64,000 nt of DNA from Achromobacter ruhlandii (GCF_902859695.1 NZ_CADIJL010000007.1:62001-126000); one strand, 5' to 3'. Counted from the stretch's first letter, positions 8,479-17,958 are shown. Notes: generated by a model from the sequence alone, not told the origin. Translations and numbers: made by a program.

Positions 8479-8671
8479 GCCTTAAGAACCCAACTTCGCC
8501 GCCCAACACATCAATCCAAACTCCCCGAAATAACCTCATATTTCCAAAACCCCAAAACCGGAAAAAAATCCAACCCTCACCACATATCCTCATACCCACT
8601 AAGTATTTTTCCCAAGGATTTCGCAATGACAGAATCCAGTCATCCCATTCGAATTCAGCCGGAAAGACACG

Positions 8672-9478
8672 ATGTCCCTCACCCGCCACCTGCTCACCGC
8701 GACCACCCTCGCCCTGACCCTGATCGGCACCGCTCACGCCGACACGCAGGAAAAAAAGACCATCACCGTCGGCATCTCCGTCGGCACCACCGAAAAGATC
8801 TTCGACGTCGTCAAGCAGGTTGCCGCCCGTGAAGGCCTGGAGATCAAGCTGGTCAAGTTCAACGACTACCAACTTCCGAACGCCGCCCTCAACGCCGGCG
8901 ACCTCGACGCCAACGCCTTCCAGCACAAGCCGTTCCTCGACAACCAGATCAAGGCGCGCGGCTTCGACATCGTGCCCGTCGGCCTGACCGTCACCGCGCC
9001 GCTGGGCTTCTACTCGCGCAAGATCAAGTCGCTCAACGACCTGCCCGAAGGCGCGTCGGTGGGCATCCAGAATGATCCCTCCAACGGCAACCGCGCCCTG
9101 CGCCTGCTGGCCGCCTACAAGCTCATCACCCTCAAGCCGGAGGCCGAGCAGAAGAACAACGCCACCCCGCTGGACGTGGTGTCCAACCCGCGCAAGCTCA
9201 AGCTGGTGGCGCTGGACGCGGCGCAGCTGCCGCGCTCGCTCGACGATCTGACGGCGGCGTCGATCAACAACGACTACGCCACCCAGGCCGGCCTGGTGCC
9301 GGCGCGCGACGCCATCGGCCGCGAGGCCGCCGACGGCCCTTATGCCAACGTGATCGCGGTGCGCACCAAGGACCGCGACCAGCCCTGGGTCAAGAAGCTG
9401 GTGGCCGCCTACCAGTCGCCCGAAGTCCGCACCTTCATCGAAACCGAATTCAAGGGCTCGCTGATTCCCGCCTTCTGA
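8672..9478 (+). CDS. MetQ/NlpA-family substrate-binding protein
   Basis: Periplasmic binding protein of 268 aa of the MetQ family. Seen: the signal peptide MSLTRHLLTATTLALTLIG cut near AHADT, KKTITVGISVGTTEKIFDVVKQVA, the family motif [28 protein letters not shown] near 68-95, and VGIQNDPSNGNRALRLL. Unlike classical MetQ there is no lipobox cysteine, so it should be a soluble periplasmic protein. No metN/metI is adjacent; the nearest Met-type ATPase and permease are at 14.4-15.8 kb, so it may share them with the metQ at 15850. In a sulfur-starvation locus the ligand may be methionine or a sulfonate/thioether, not shown by sequence. Confidence 0.85.
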   Translation: MSLTRHLLTATTLALTLIGTAHADTQEKKTITVGISVGTTEKIFDVVKQVAAREGLEIKLVKFNDYQLPNAALNAGDLDANAFQHKPFLDNQIKARGFDIVPVGLTVTAPLGFYSRKIKSLNDLPEGASVGIQNDPSNGNRALRLLAAYKLITLKPEAEQKNNATPLDVVSNPRKLKLVALDAAQLPRSLDDLTAASINNDYATQAGLVPARDAIGREAADGPYANVIAVRTKDRDQPWVKKLVAAYQSPEVRTFIETEFKGSLIPAF

Positions 9479-9526
9479 GCCGGCCTGCGCCGCGCACGAT
9501 TCTCCAACGCAACACCGGCATCCAAC

Positions 9527-10120
9527 ATGAGCATTCTTACCCTGGCGGGCAGTCCGTCGCAGCGTTCCCGTTCCTCCGCACTGCTGCGCCATGCCGCGCA
9601 ATTGCTGCGCGCGCGTGGGTTGGGCATCAGCGAGCTGGGCCTGCGCGACGTGCCCGCCGAAGACCTGGTCGAAGGCCATTACGCCGGGCCGGCGGCCCAT
9701 GCGCTGCGCGCCCGCGTGGCGGCGGCCGACGCCGTGCTGATCTCGACGCCGGTCTACAAGGCCTCGTTTTCCGGCGGCCTGAAGGCCGTGCTGGATCTGT
9801 TGGACGAGAAGGCGCTGGCCGGCAAGGTGGTGCTGCCGATCGCCACCGGCGGGAGTCCGGCGCATCTGCTGGCGCTGGAATACGGGCTCAAGCCGGTGCT
9901 GTCGGCGTTGGGCGCGCGCCACATCCTGGCCGGGGTCTACGCCACCGACAAGCAGGTGCGCGTCGATGACGATGGCGTCAGCCATATCGATGACGACGTG
10001 CGCACGCGGCTGGAGGATTCGGTGGAGCGCCTGGCCGAGCAACTGCGGCCGCGCGGCGTGGTCGTCAATGAAGCCTTCGATCTCGGCCGGCTCGCGCTCG
10101 CGGGCGGCTTCAGCGTCTGA
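9527..10120 (+). CDS. ssuE: NAD(P)H-dependent FMN reductase SsuE
   Basis: A 197-aa flavodoxin-fold reductase supplying reduced FMN to the two-component monooxygenase SsuD. Landmarks are the N-terminal phosphate-binding loop [38 protein letters not shown] (flavin/dimer region near 75-97) and [30 protein letters not shown], as in SsuE/MsuE proteins. Length is close to E. coli SsuE (191 aa). It heads the ssuEADC run, 17 bp before ssuA. It may also feed the SfnB, DszC-like and NtaA-type flavoenzymes of this region, which is inference. Confidence 0.92.
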   Translation: MSILTLAGSPSQRSRSSALLRHAAQLLRARGLGISELGLRDVPAEDLVEGHYAGPAAHALRARVAAADAVLISTPVYKASFSGGLKAVLDLLDEKALAGKVVLPIATGGSPAHLLALEYGLKPVLSALGARHILAGVYATDKQVRVDDDGVSHIDDDVRTRLEDSVERLAEQLRPRGVVVNEAFDLGRLALAGGFSV

Positions 10121-10137
10121 ACCAAAAAGGGGTTTCC

Positions 10138-11103
10138 ATGCGCAGCATGATCTGGATATCGCGTCTTTCCGTCTTCCGCTGGCTGGCGGCGCTGCTGTGC
10201 GCGGCGTTGCTGTGGCCCGCCGCGCAGGCGCAGGACGCCAAGACGTTGCGCATCGGCTTCCAGAAGTACGGCACGCTGACCATCGTGCGCGCCCTGGGCG
10301 ACCTGGACAAGCGACTGGCGGCGCAGGGCATCACGGTGAAGTGGACCGAGTTTCCCGCCGGCCCGCAGCTGCTGGAAGGACTGAACGTCGGCTCGATCGA
10401 CTTCGGCACGGTGGGCGAGGCGCCGCCGGTATTCGCGCAGGCCGCCGGCGCGGCGCTGGTGTACGTCGGCAACGAACCGCCGTCGCCCACCAGCGAGGCG
10501 ATCCTGGTGCCCAAGGATTCGCCGATCAAGAGCGTCGCCGACCTGAAGGGCAAGAAAGTCGCGCTGAACAAGGGCTCCAACGTGCACTACCTGCTGGTCA
10601 AGCAGCTCGAGCGCGCCGGCGTGCCCTATGCCGACGTGAACGTGGCCTACCTGACGCCTGCCGACGCCCGCGCGGCGTTCGAGCGCGGATCGGTCGACGC
10701 CTGGGTGATCTGGGATCCGTTCCAGGCCGCGGCCGAGAAGCAATTGGGCGCGCGCGTGCTGGCCGATGGCACCGGCGTGGTCAAGAACTATCAGTTCTTC
10801 CTGGCCGCGCGACCGTACCAGCAAGCGCATCCCGAAGTGATCCAGACCGTGCTGGAGGAAATCCGCAAGGGCGACCTGTGGGCGCGCGACCATCGCGCCG
10901 AGGCCGTGGCGCTGCTGCAGCCGGTGCTGGGGCTGGACAAGGCGGTGGTCGAACTGGCCGCCGAGCGGCTGGCCTACGGCGTGCAGCCGATCACCCGGGA
11001 AGTGCTGCTGGAACAGCAGCAGGTGCCCAATGCGTTCCACGCGCTCAAGCTGATTCCCAAACCCCTCAACGTGTTCGACGCCGCGCCGTCGGGCCTGAAA
11101 TAG
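10138..11103 (+). CDS. ssuA: Aliphatic sulfonate ABC transporter substrate-binding protein SsuA
   Basis: Periplasmic sulfonate-binding protein of 321 aa. The signal peptide runs to about residue 34 ([15 protein letters not shown]). The mature part has [25 protein letters not shown], the [37 protein letters not shown] block and [23 protein letters not shown]. All are characteristic of SsuA, and the length is close to E. coli SsuA (319 aa). It sits between ssuE and ssuD in the usual ssuEADC order. Confidence 0.93.
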   Translation: MRSMIWISRLSVFRWLAALLCAALLWPAAQAQDAKTLRIGFQKYGTLTIVRALGDLDKRLAAQGITVKWTEFPAGPQLLEGLNVGSIDFGTVGEAPPVFAQAAGAALVYVGNEPPSPTSEAILVPKDSPIKSVADLKGKKVALNKGSNVHYLLVKQLERAGVPYADVNVAYLTPADARAAFERGSVDAWVIWDPFQAAAEKQLGARVLADGTGVVKNYQFFLAARPYQQAHPEVIQTVLEEIRKGDLWARDHRAEAVALLQPVLGLDKAVVELAAERLAYGVQPITREVLLEQQQVPNAFHALKLIPKPLNVFDAAPSGLK

Positions 11104-11120
11104 ACAAGGGCAGGCATTCC

Positions 11121-12293
11121 ATGGACGTCTTCTGGTTCATTCCCACCCACGGCGATTCGCGCTATCTCGGCACCAGCCGCGGCGCGCGCGCGGCCGGCTA
11201 CGACTACTTCCGCCAGGTGGCGGTGGCCGCCGACACGCTGGGCTACGACGGCGTGCTGCTGCCCACCGGCCGCTCCTGCGAGGATGCGTGGGTGGTGGCG
11301 TCCAGCCTGATCGGCGCCACGCGCCGCTTGAAATTCCTGGTGGCGATCCGTCCCGGCGTCAGCTCGCCGCAGTTCTCGGCGCGCATGGCCGCCACTTTCG
11401 ACCGCCTGTCCGAAGGGCGGCTGCTGGTCAATGTGGTGACCGGCGGCGACCCCGGCGAGCTGGAGGGCGACGGCGTCTTCGTCAGCCACGACGAGCGCTA
11501 CGCCATCACCGCCGACTACCTGCGCATCTGGCGCGGCATCCTGGAGAACAGCCACGAGGCCGAGGGCTACAGCTTCGAGGGCGAACAACTGGTGTCCAAG
11601 GGCGGCAAGGTGATCTACCCCCCGGTGCAGAAGCCGTATCCGCCGCTGTATTTCGGCGGCTCATCGGAGGCCGCGCACGAACTGGCCGCCGAGCAGCTCG
11701 ACGTGTACCTGACCTGGGGCGAGCCGCCCGAGGCCGTGGCGAAAAAGATCGCCGACATCAAGGCGCGCGCCGCGCGGCATGGGCGCACGGTTCGCTTCGG
11801 CATCCGCCTGCATGTCATCGTGCGCGAGACCGAGGCGGCCGCCTGGGCCGCCGCCGACGCCCTCATCAGCCACCTGAGCGAGGACGCCGTGCGCGCCGCG
11901 CAGACGGCATTCTCGAAAATGGATTCCGAAGGCCAGCGCCGCATGGCGGCGCTGCACGGCGGCAAGCTCAACGACGAGCATGGCGGCCGCAAGCACCTGG
12001 AGATCTCGCCCAACCTGTGGGCCGGCGTCGGCCTGGTGCGCGGCGGCGCGGGCACCGCCCTGGTGGGCGATCCCAAGACCGTGGCCGCGCGCATCCAGGA
12101 ATACGCCGACCTGGGCATCGAGACCTTCATCTTCTCCGGCTATCCACACCTGGAAGAGTCGTACCGCTTTGCCGAGCTGGTGTTCCCGCTGCTGCCCGGC
12201 AAGGGCGGCAAGCAGGTCGGCAACACGGTGCTCACCGGGCCGTTCGGCGAAGTCATGGCCACCGAACTGGTGCCCAAGGAAGCGGCCAGCTGA
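11121..12293 (+). CDS. ssuD: FMNH2-dependent alkanesulfonate monooxygenase SsuD
   Basis: A 390-aa luciferase-like monooxygenase that releases sulfite from alkanesulfonates using FMNH2 from SsuE and O2. It begins [19 protein letters not shown], as SsuD does. It contains [22 protein letters not shown] (with the active-site Cys region near 54-57), [51 protein letters not shown] and the conserved C-terminal [22 protein letters not shown]. The ATG at 11121 matches the family start. Its stop overlaps the ssuC start by one base (TGATG), suggesting translational coupling. Confidence 0.95.
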   Translation: MDVFWFIPTHGDSRYLGTSRGARAAGYDYFRQVAVAADTLGYDGVLLPTGRSCEDAWVVASSLIGATRRLKFLVAIRPGVSSPQFSARMAATFDRLSEGRLLVNVVTGGDPGELEGDGVFVSHDERYAITADYLRIWRGILENSHEAEGYSFEGEQLVSKGGKVIYPPVQKPYPPLYFGGSSEAAHELAAEQLDVYLTWGEPPEAVAKKIADIKARAARHGRTVRFGIRLHVIVRETEAAAWAAADALISHLSEDAVRAAQTAFSKMDSEGQRRMAALHGGKLNDEHGGRKHLEISPNLWAGVGLVRGGAGTALVGDPKTVAARIQEYADLGIETFIFSGYPHLEESYRFAELVFPLLPGKGGKQVGNTVLTGPFGEVMATELVPKEAAS

Positions 12294-13078
12294 TGGCAGC
12301 CGCCCGCAAGCCCGGCGGCTGGCGCGCGGCGCTGGCGCCCTGGCTGGTCCCCGCCCTGATCCTGGGCCTGTGGCAGCTGTCCGCGCAGGCCGGCTGGCTG
12401 TCGTCGCGCATCCTGCCGGCCCCGTCGTCGGTGGCGGCCGCGGCCTGGTCGCTGGCGGCGTCGGGCGAGCTCTGGCAGCACGTGCGGGTGAGCGCGCTGC
12501 GGGCGCTGTGGGGCCTGCTGCTGGGCGGCGGGCTGGGCCTGGCGCTGGGCCTGTTGAACGGTTCCTCGCGCACCGCCGAGACCTTGCTGGACACCACCTT
12601 GCAGATGATCCGCAACATTCCGGTGCTGGCGCTGATTCCGCTGATCATCCTGTGGTTCGGCATCGAAGAGACCGCCAAGCTGGCGCTGCTGTCGCTGGGC
12701 GTGTTCTTCCCGGTCTACCTGAATACCTTCCACGGCATCCGTTCGGTCGATCCGGCGCTGATCGAAATGGGGCGCTCCTACGGCCTGACGGGCTGGCGCC
12801 TGTATCGCGACGTGATCCTGCCGGGCGCGTTGCCGTCGATCCTGGTCGGCCTGCGCTTCGCGCTGGGGCTGGTGTGGGTGATCCTGATCGTGACCGAGAC
12901 CATCTCGGCGCAATCGGGCATCGGCTACATGACGATGAACGCGCGCGAATTCCTGCAGACCGACGTGGTGCTGCTGGGCATCCTGCTCTACGCGTTGCTG
13001 GGCAAGGTGGCCGACACCCTGGCGCGGCTGCTGGAGCGCCGCCTGCTGCGCTGGAACCCGGCCTACCGGCCGGCCTGA
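12293..13078 (+). CDS. ssuC: Aliphatic sulfonate ABC transporter permease SsuC
   Basis: A 261-aa inner-membrane permease of the sulfonate importer. It has six predicted hydrophobic segments, starting WLVPALILGLWQLSAQAGWLSSRILPAPSSV as in SsuC/TauC. The RNIPVLALIPLIILWFGIEETAKLALLSLGVFFPVYLNT block is followed by an EAA loop (EMGRSYGLTGWRLYRDVILPGALPSILVGLR) that docks the SsuB ATPase. The start overlaps the ssuD stop by one base. Unusually, the partner ATPase ssuB is not next: four other genes (13104-16683) intervene before ssuB at 16709. Confidence 0.93.
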   Translation: MAAARKPGGWRAALAPWLVPALILGLWQLSAQAGWLSSRILPAPSSVAAAAWSLAASGELWQHVRVSALRALWGLLLGGGLGLALGLLNGSSRTAETLLDTTLQMIRNIPVLALIPLIILWFGIEETAKLALLSLGVFFPVYLNTFHGIRSVDPALIEMGRSYGLTGWRLYRDVILPGALPSILVGLRFALGLVWVILIVTETISAQSGIGYMTMNAREFLQTDVVLLGILLYALLGKVADTLARLLERRLLRWNPAYRPA

Positions 13079-13103
13079 CCCGCCTTTTCCACCACGAGAT
13101 TCC

Positions 13104-14333
13104 ATGGCCAAGATCCAGACCGACCCCGATACCGCACGCGCGCCTGCCGCCGGCGCCGCGCCGGCGCGCGCGGCCGACGACATCCCGCGCGCCGTCCAGG
13201 CCCTGGCCGATCAACTGGCCGCCACCGCCGTCGAGCGCGACCGCCAGGGCGGCCACGCCGCCGCCGAGCGCGAACAGATCCGCGCCAGCGGCCTGCTGCG
13301 CCTGTCGGTGCCGACCCAGTACGGCGGCGCCGGCGCCAGCTGGTCGACCGTGCTGGCGGCGGTGCGCACGCTGGCCGAGGCCGACAGCGCGCTGGCGCAC
13401 GTGTTTGGCTTTCACCATCTGCAAGTGGCAGGCGTGCTGCTCTATGGCACGCCTGAACAGCACGCGTATTTCCTGAAACCCACGGTCGAACGCAATCTGT
13501 TCTGGGGCAACGCGCTCAATCCGCTGGACCGGCGGGTGGTGGCGCGGCCCGAGCTGGACGGCTACCGCATCGACGGCGTCAAGAACTTCAGCTCCGGCTC
13601 CGTCGGCTCCGACCTGCTGACATTCTCCGCCTGGCACAAGGCCTCGGATACGGCGTTGATCGCCGCGCTGCCGACCCGCGCCGAGGGCATCACCGTCAAT
13701 CCCGATTGGGACGCCTTCGGCCAGCGGCAGACCGACAGCGGCACCGTGCGCTTCGACCACGTGCGCCTGGAGCCTGTGCAGGTGCTGCAGGCGCCTGGCG
13801 TCGCGCCCACGCCGCGCGCCACGCTGCGCTCGCAGGTGGCCCAACTGATCATGACCAACCTGTACCTGGGCATCGCCCGCGGCGCCTTCCGCGAAGCGCG
13901 CCGCTATGTGCGCGACGACGCCCGGCCCTGGTTCGCGTCGGGCGTGCAGCGCCATGCCGACGACCCCTACGTGCAGGAGCGCTTCGGCGAATTCTGGCTG
14001 CGGGTGCAGGCGGCGCAGGCGCTGGCCGACGTGGCCGGCCTCAGGCTCGACGCCGCGCTGGCGCGCGGGCCGTCGCTGACGGCGGACGAGCGCGGCGAGG
14101 TGGCGGTGGCCGGCGCCCAGGCCAAGGTGCTGGCGCACCGCGCCGCGCTGGAGGTGGGCAACGGCCTGTTCGACGTCACCGGCGCCTCGTCCACCGCGGC
14201 GCGCTATGGCTACGACCGCTACTGGCGCAACGCGCGCGTGCACACCCTGCACGACCCCGTGGCCTACAAGATCCGCGACCTGGGCCGCTACGCGCTGCTG
14301 GACCAGGTCCCCGAACCCACCGCGTATTCCTGA
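13104..14333 (+). CDS. DszC-like acyl-CoA-dehydrogenase-fold monooxygenase
   Basis: A 409-aa flavoprotein of the acyl-CoA dehydrogenase superfamily, related to DszC/SfnB sulfur oxygenases. Seen: LRLSVPTQYGGAGASWSTVLAAVRTLAEADSALAHVFGFHHLQ, FWGNALNPLDRRVVARPELDGYRIDGVKNFSSGSVGSDLL, WDAFGQRQTDSGTVRFD and the C-terminal YDRYWRNARVHTLHDPVAYKIRDLGRY resembling the NLDRHWRNARTHTLHD motif of the sfnB genes. The N-terminal 30 residues are Ala/Pro-rich and poorly conserved. It probably uses reduced flavin from SsuE to oxidise an organosulfur substrate. It lies between ssuC and the metNIQ genes and presumably handles what that importer brings in. Confidence 0.82.
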   Translation: MAKIQTDPDTARAPAAGAAPARAADDIPRAVQALADQLAATAVERDRQGGHAAAEREQIRASGLLRLSVPTQYGGAGASWSTVLAAVRTLAEADSALAHVFGFHHLQVAGVLLYGTPEQHAYFLKPTVERNLFWGNALNPLDRRVVARPELDGYRIDGVKNFSSGSVGSDLLTFSAWHKASDTALIAALPTRAEGITVNPDWDAFGQRQTDSGTVRFDHVRLEPVQVLQAPGVAPTPRATLRSQVAQLIMTNLYLGIARGAFREARRYVRDDARPWFASGVQRHADDPYVQERFGEFWLRVQAAQALADVAGLRLDAALARGPSLTADERGEVAVAGAQAKVLAHRAALEVGNGLFDVTGASSTAARYGYDRYWRNARVHTLHDPVAYKIRDLGRYALLDQVPEPTAYS

Positions 14334-14361
14334 TGCGCATGACTCTCACCCTGATTCGCCG

Positions 14362-15171
14362 ATGACCGATCTTTCCTCCCTACCCGAACCGGCCTCGCTG
14401 CCGCAGCCGCTGATCCGGCTGGACGCGGTGAGCAAGTCGTTCGCCACCCGCGCCGGCCGCTTCGACGCGGTGCGCGACGTGTCGCTGTCGATCCGCGCCG
14501 GCGACACCTTCGGCATCATCGGCAAGAGCGGCGCCGGCAAGTCGACGCTGCTGCGCCTGATCAACCTGCTCGAACGTCCCGACCAAGGCACGGTGCGGGT
14601 CGGCGGCACCGAGTTGACCGCGCTTGGCAAGCCGGCGCTGCGCGCCGCGCGCCAGAACATCGGCATGATCTTCCAGCAGTTCAACCTGCTGCAGAACGAG
14701 ACCGTGTTCGAGAACGTGGCCTTCCCGTTGCGGGTGCATGGCGGCCGCGGCCGCGAACAGATCGCGGCGCGGGTGCGCGAGTGCCTGGAAATTGTCGGCC
14801 TGACGGACAAGACCGCCAGCTATCCCGCGCAGCTGTCCGGCGGCCAGAAGCAGCGCGTGGCGATTGCGCGCGCGCTGGCCAGCGAGCCGGCGGTGCTGCT
14901 GTGCGACGAGCCGACCTCGGCGCTCGACCCCGAGACCACGCGCTCGGTGCTGAGCGTGCTGCGCGACATCAACAAACGCCTGGGCGTGACCATCGTCATC
15001 GTCACGCACGAATTGGCGGTGGTGCGGGCGCTGTGCCGCCACGTCGCCGTGATGGAGAACGGCCAGGTGCTGGAGCAGGCCGAGATCTCCGGCGCCGGCG
15101 TGCACCTGACCTCGGCGCTCGGCCGCGAGCTGATCCGCGAAGCCACCCATCCCTATGAAGAGGTCGCCTGA
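14362..15171 (+). CDS. metN: Methionine-type ABC transporter ATP-binding protein (MetN-like, short)
   Basis: ATPase of a Met-type importer, 269 aa. Walker A GKSGAGKST at about 54-62, Q-loop MIFQQFNLLQNETVFENVAFPL, signature LSGGQKQRVAIARAL, Walker B VLLCDEPTSALDPET and the H-loop VIVTHELAVV are all present. E. coli MetN is about 343 aa and ends in a methionine-sensing NIL (ACT-like) domain; here the protein stops soon after the nucleotide-binding domain. It is therefore predicted to lack trans-inhibition by methionine, or to serve another substrate. The stop overlaps the metI start by one base. Confidence 0.88.
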   Translation: MTDLSSLPEPASLPQPLIRLDAVSKSFATRAGRFDAVRDVSLSIRAGDTFGIIGKSGAGKSTLLRLINLLERPDQGTVRVGGTELTALGKPALRAARQNIGMIFQQFNLLQNETVFENVAFPLRVHGGRGREQIAARVRECLEIVGLTDKTASYPAQLSGGQKQRVAIARALASEPAVLLCDEPTSALDPETTRSVLSVLRDINKRLGVTIVIVTHELAVVRALCRHVAVMENGQVLEQAEISGAGVHLTSALGRELIREATHPYEEVA

Positions 15172-15833
15172 TGCTGGACACCTTTGTGCAATTGCTGCCC
15201 GAACTGGGCGTGGCGGTCGGCCAGACCTTCCTGATGCTGGGCATCGCGCTGGCCGCGTCGATCCTGCTGGGCGGACCGCTCGGCGTGCTGGTGTTCCTGA
15301 CCGGCCCGGGCCAGTCGCTGGACCGCCCGCTGGCGCACCGGCTGCTGAGCTGGACGGTCAATACCGTGCGCTCATTCCCCTTCATCATCCTGCTGGTGGC
15401 GCTGGTGCCGTTCACCCGCGTCATTGCCGGCACCTCGATCGGCCCCGTGGCGGCGGCGGTGCCGCTGTCGTTCGCGGCGATTCCGTACTTCGCCCGGCTG
15501 GTCGAGCAATGCCTGCGCGAAGTGCCGCGCGGCGTCATCGAGGCCGCGCACGCCGCCGGCGCATCCGAACTGCAGATCGTGCGCCGGGTGCTGCTGGTGG
15601 AAGCGCGGTCCGGGCTGGTGCTGGCCCTGACCGTGCTGGCGGTGAGCTTCCTGTCGTATTCCGCGGTGGCCGGCGTGGTGGGCGGCGGCGGCATCGGCGA
15701 CTTGGCCATCCGCTATGGCTATTACCGCTTCCAGACCGACGTGATGGTGCTGACCGTGGCGCTGCTCGTGGTGCTGGTGCAGATCATCCAGTTCGCCGGC
15801 AATACCGTCGCGCGACGCATCGACAAACGTTGA
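15171..15833 (+). CDS. metI: Methionine-type ABC transporter permease MetI
   Basis: A 220-aa inner-membrane permease with five hydrophobic segments, a typical MetI length (about 217 aa). Landmarks: VAVGQTFLMLGIALAASILLGGPLGVLVFLT, NTVRSFPFIILLVALVPFTRVIAGTSIGPVAAAVPLSFAAIPYFARLVEQCLREVPRGVIEAAHAAGAS (EAA loop contacting the ATPase) and VGGGGIGDLAIRYGYYRFQTDVM near the C-terminus. It is translationally coupled to metN (TGATG) and followed 16 bp later by metQ. It works with MetN and one or both of the MetQ-like proteins here. Confidence 0.92.
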   Translation: MLDTFVQLLPELGVAVGQTFLMLGIALAASILLGGPLGVLVFLTGPGQSLDRPLAHRLLSWTVNTVRSFPFIILLVALVPFTRVIAGTSIGPVAAAVPLSFAAIPYFARLVEQCLREVPRGVIEAAHAAGASELQIVRRVLLVEARSGLVLALTVLAVSFLSYSAVAGVVGGGGIGDLAIRYGYYRFQTDVMVLTVALLVVLVQIIQFAGNTVARRIDKR

Positions 15834-15849
15834 TCCCGAGAGGAATCCC

Positions 15850-16683
15850 ATGTCCGTCAAACGCAATCTCCTGAGCCTGGCGCTGGCCGCCACCGTCCTG
15901 TCGCTGTCCGGCGCCGCGCTGGCGGCCGATCCGGCCAAGAAGGAAATCGTCTTCGGCGCCACCGCCGGCCCCTACAGCGACCAGATCAAGCTCGGCATCA
16001 AGCCGATCCTGGAGAAGCAGGGCTACACCGTGCGCATCGTCGAATTCAACGACTACGTGCAACCGAACTTCGCGCTGGCCCAGGGCGCGCTGGACGCCAA
16101 TGCTTTCCAGCACATCGTGTACCTGCAGAACTTCGCCGCCAAGAACAAGCTGGAGCTGTCGGAGCTGGTCAAGGTGCCGACCGCGCCCATCGCCATCTAC
16201 AGCCGCAAGTACAAGAGCGTGGACGCCGCGCCCGAGGGCGTGAGCGTGGCGGTGCCGAACGATCCGACCAACCAGGCGCGCGCGCTGGTGGTGCTGCAGG
16301 AGCTGGGCTGGATCAAGCTGCGCGAAGGCTACGACCCGTTGCGGGTATCGGAGAAGGACGTGGCCGTGAACGTGAAGAAGATCAAGCTTATCCCGCTGGA
16401 GGCGGCGCAGTTGCCGCGCTCGCTGGAGGACACCGACTACTCGTTCGTGAACGGCAACTTCGCGCTGGCCTCGGGCCTGAAGCTGACCGAGGCGCTGGCG
16501 CTGGAGAAGACCACGCCCACCTACCAGAACCTGGTGGCGGTGCGCACGGCCGACCTGGACAAGCCGTTCGTCAAGGACATCGCCGCGGCCTACGCCTCGC
16601 CCGAGTTCCTGGCGGTGACCGAGAAATCGTTCGCCGGCTTCGTCAAGACCGACTATCAGCAGAAGCTGGCGGCGTCCCGCTGA
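15850..16683 (+). CDS. metQ: MetQ/NlpA-family substrate-binding protein
   Basis: A 277-aa periplasmic binding protein for the MetNI importer. The signal peptide [20 protein letters not shown] is followed by [12 protein letters not shown] with no lipobox Cys. The family motif [31 protein letters not shown] lies near 63-93, with [25 protein letters not shown] and [21 protein letters not shown] stretches. It differs from the protein encoded at 8672, so the region encodes two MetQ-type binding proteins for one MetNI pair. Methionine is the family default; a methionine-related or sulfonated ligand is possible given the flanking monooxygenase and ssu genes. Confidence 0.88.
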   Translation: MSVKRNLLSLALAATVLSLSGAALAADPAKKEIVFGATAGPYSDQIKLGIKPILEKQGYTVRIVEFNDYVQPNFALAQGALDANAFQHIVYLQNFAAKNKLELSELVKVPTAPIAIYSRKYKSVDAAPEGVSVAVPNDPTNQARALVVLQELGWIKLREGYDPLRVSEKDVAVNVKKIKLIPLEAAQLPRSLEDTDYSFVNGNFALASGLKLTEALALEKTTPTYQNLVAVRTADLDKPFVKDIAAAYASPEFLAVTEKSFAGFVKTDYQQKLAASR

Positions 16684-16708
16684 GGACGCGGCGCCCGGAG
16701 GCCACGCC

Positions 16709-17614
16709 ATGTTCGTCAACCCCAACGAGTTCGAGCTGTTGCAGCACCTGGACGTGCCCGGGCGCGCCGATCGCGAACCGGCCGCCGACGAGGTGGTGCC
16801 GGCCCGGGCCGCGCTGCGCGTGACCCTGCGGCAGCTGTCCAAGCGCTATGGCGAGCGCCTGGTGCTCAAGGGGCTGGACCTGGATATCGCGCCGGGCGAG
16901 TTCGTGGCGGTGGTGGGACAGAGCGGCTGCGGCAAGAGCACCCTGCTGCGCCTGCTGGCCGGGCTGGAGACGCCCAGCGCGGCGCAGGGCGGCGTGCCGT
17001 CGCGCTCGCCGGTGCTGTTCGACAACTTTCCGCAATGGTCGGCCGACAGCCGGGTGCGGATGATGTTCCAGGACGCGCGCCTGCTGCCTTGGAAAAGCGT
17101 GGCGCAGAACGTGGCGCTGGGCCTGCCCGGCCAGGCACGGGCCCAGGCGGCCGAAGTGCTGCGGCAGGTGGGCCTGGGCGACCGCGGCGGCGACTGGCCG
17201 GCGCAACTGTCCGGCGGCCAGCGCCAGCGCGTGGCGCTGGCCCGCGCGCTGGTGCACCGGCCGGGCCTGCTGCTGCTGGATGAGCCGCTGGGCGCCCTGG
17301 ACGCGCTGACCCGTATCGGCATGCAGCAACTGATCGAGGACATCTGGCGCCGCGACGGCTTCACCGCGGTGCTGGTGACGCACGACGTGGGCGAGGCGGT
17401 GGCGCTGGCCGACCGCATCCTGGTGATCGACGAGGGCCGCGTGGTGCTGGACGAGCGCGTCGAGCTGGCGCGGCCGCGTTCGCGGGGATCGGCCGCCTTC
17501 GCGGCGCTGGAGGCGCGGGTGCTGCGGGTGGTGATGAAGCAGGAGGCGCCGGCGGCGGGGGACAGGCCCCTGGCGCCGGTCATACAGATACGGCACCTGC
17601 GGCTCGCGGTTTAG
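16709..17614 (+). CDS. ssuB: Aliphatic sulfonate ABC transporter ATP-binding protein SsuB
   Basis: A 301-aa ATPase partner of SsuC. Walker [10 protein letters not shown] is at 70-78, then the SsuB-type Q-loop [24 protein letters not shown], signature [15 protein letters not shown], Walker [16 protein letters not shown] and H-loop [15 protein letters not shown]. An approximately 38-residue N-terminal extension precedes the ATPase domain. GGAGG 11 bp before the ATG supports the start. It belongs functionally with ssuEADC but is displaced 3.6 kb downstream of ssuC by the DszC-like and metNIQ genes, on the same strand. Confidence 0.93.
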   Translation: MFVNPNEFELLQHLDVPGRADREPAADEVVPARAALRVTLRQLSKRYGERLVLKGLDLDIAPGEFVAVVGQSGCGKSTLLRLLAGLETPSAAQGGVPSRSPVLFDNFPQWSADSRVRMMFQDARLLPWKSVAQNVALGLPGQARAQAAEVLRQVGLGDRGGDWPAQLSGGQRQRVALARALVHRPGLLLLDEPLGALDALTRIGMQQLIEDIWRRDGFTAVLVTHDVGEAVALADRILVIDEGRVVLDERVELARPRSRGSAAFAALEARVLRVVMKQEAPAAGDRPLAPVIQIRHLRLAV

Positions 17615-17706
17615 TCCGCGGCCGCGGGGGCGGTTTTCCTGGCAAGCGCCGCCCGGGCGCGAGCGGGACCCAACGGAAATCCTTCCATTTTTTCAGGAGC
17701 AGGACC

Positions 17707-17922
17707 ATGAGCATTCAATCCATCAACGCCCGCAACCAGTTCCGCGGCAAGATCAAGGAAATCATCCTGGGCCCGGTGGTCTCGGAGGTCGACGTGGACA
17801 CGCCCGCCGGCATCGTCACGTCCGTCATCACGACCCGTTCGGTCAAGGAACTCGACCTGCAGGTCGGCACCGAGGTGCTGGCCTTCGTCAAGGCCACGGA
17901 AGTCTCGGTCGCCAAGCTGTAG
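17707..17922 (+). CDS. ssuF: Molbindin-like protein SsuF (Mop/TOBE domain)
   Basis: A 71-aa single-domain molbindin: SINARNQFRGKIKEIILGPVVSEVDVDT...GIVTSVITTRSVKELDLQVGTEVLAFVKATEVSVAKL. This is the Mop fold that binds molybdate or similar oxyanions as a multimer. In Pseudomonas putida S-313 the ssu operon ends ssuB-ssuF and SsuF is such a protein needed for sulfonate use. The position here, 92 bp after ssuB, matches. A strong AGGAGCAGGA site precedes the ATG. Its biochemical role in desulfonation is not settled. Confidence 0.85.
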   Translation: MSIQSINARNQFRGKIKEIILGPVVSEVDVDTPAGIVTSVITTRSVKELDLQVGTEVLAFVKATEVSVAKL

Positions 17923-17939
17923 GCATGCGCTGCCGGAAT

Positions 17940-17958
17940 CGGCGCCTTTCCGGCGCCG
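17940..17958 (+). terminator. Hairpin after ssuF
   Basis: CGGCGCC (17940-17946) pairs with 17952-17958 around a TTTCC loop, 17 bp after the ssuF stop. Only a short T-rich stretch (GTTTCGG) follows, so termination strength is uncertain. The rest of 17959-18216 has a TTGACA hexamer at 18146-18151 but no convincing -10 at normal spacing. Confidence 0.45.

Larger units (their letters stand above)
7516..8671. other. 1.16-kb non-coding stretch rich in palindromes
   Basis: No convincing gene lies here; short open frames have no start signals or recognisable products. It holds two inverted copies of a large palindromic element (7550-7713 and 8319-8478), a separate hairpin (7776-7809, 15-bp arms with one mismatch, 4-nt loop), a degenerate 43-44-bp tandem repeat (7958-8001 and 8002-8044) and a 7-bp-arm hairpin at 8091-8112. 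The last 150 bases before metQ are AT-richer than the rest and presumably hold that gene's promoter, though no clear -35/-10 was found. Confidence 0.7.

Noticed and set aside
8303..10042. 579-codon minus-strand frame over metQ and ssuE
   Set aside because: Antisense shadow; the plus strand encodes two clear family proteins there and the extra part runs through the palindromic repeat.
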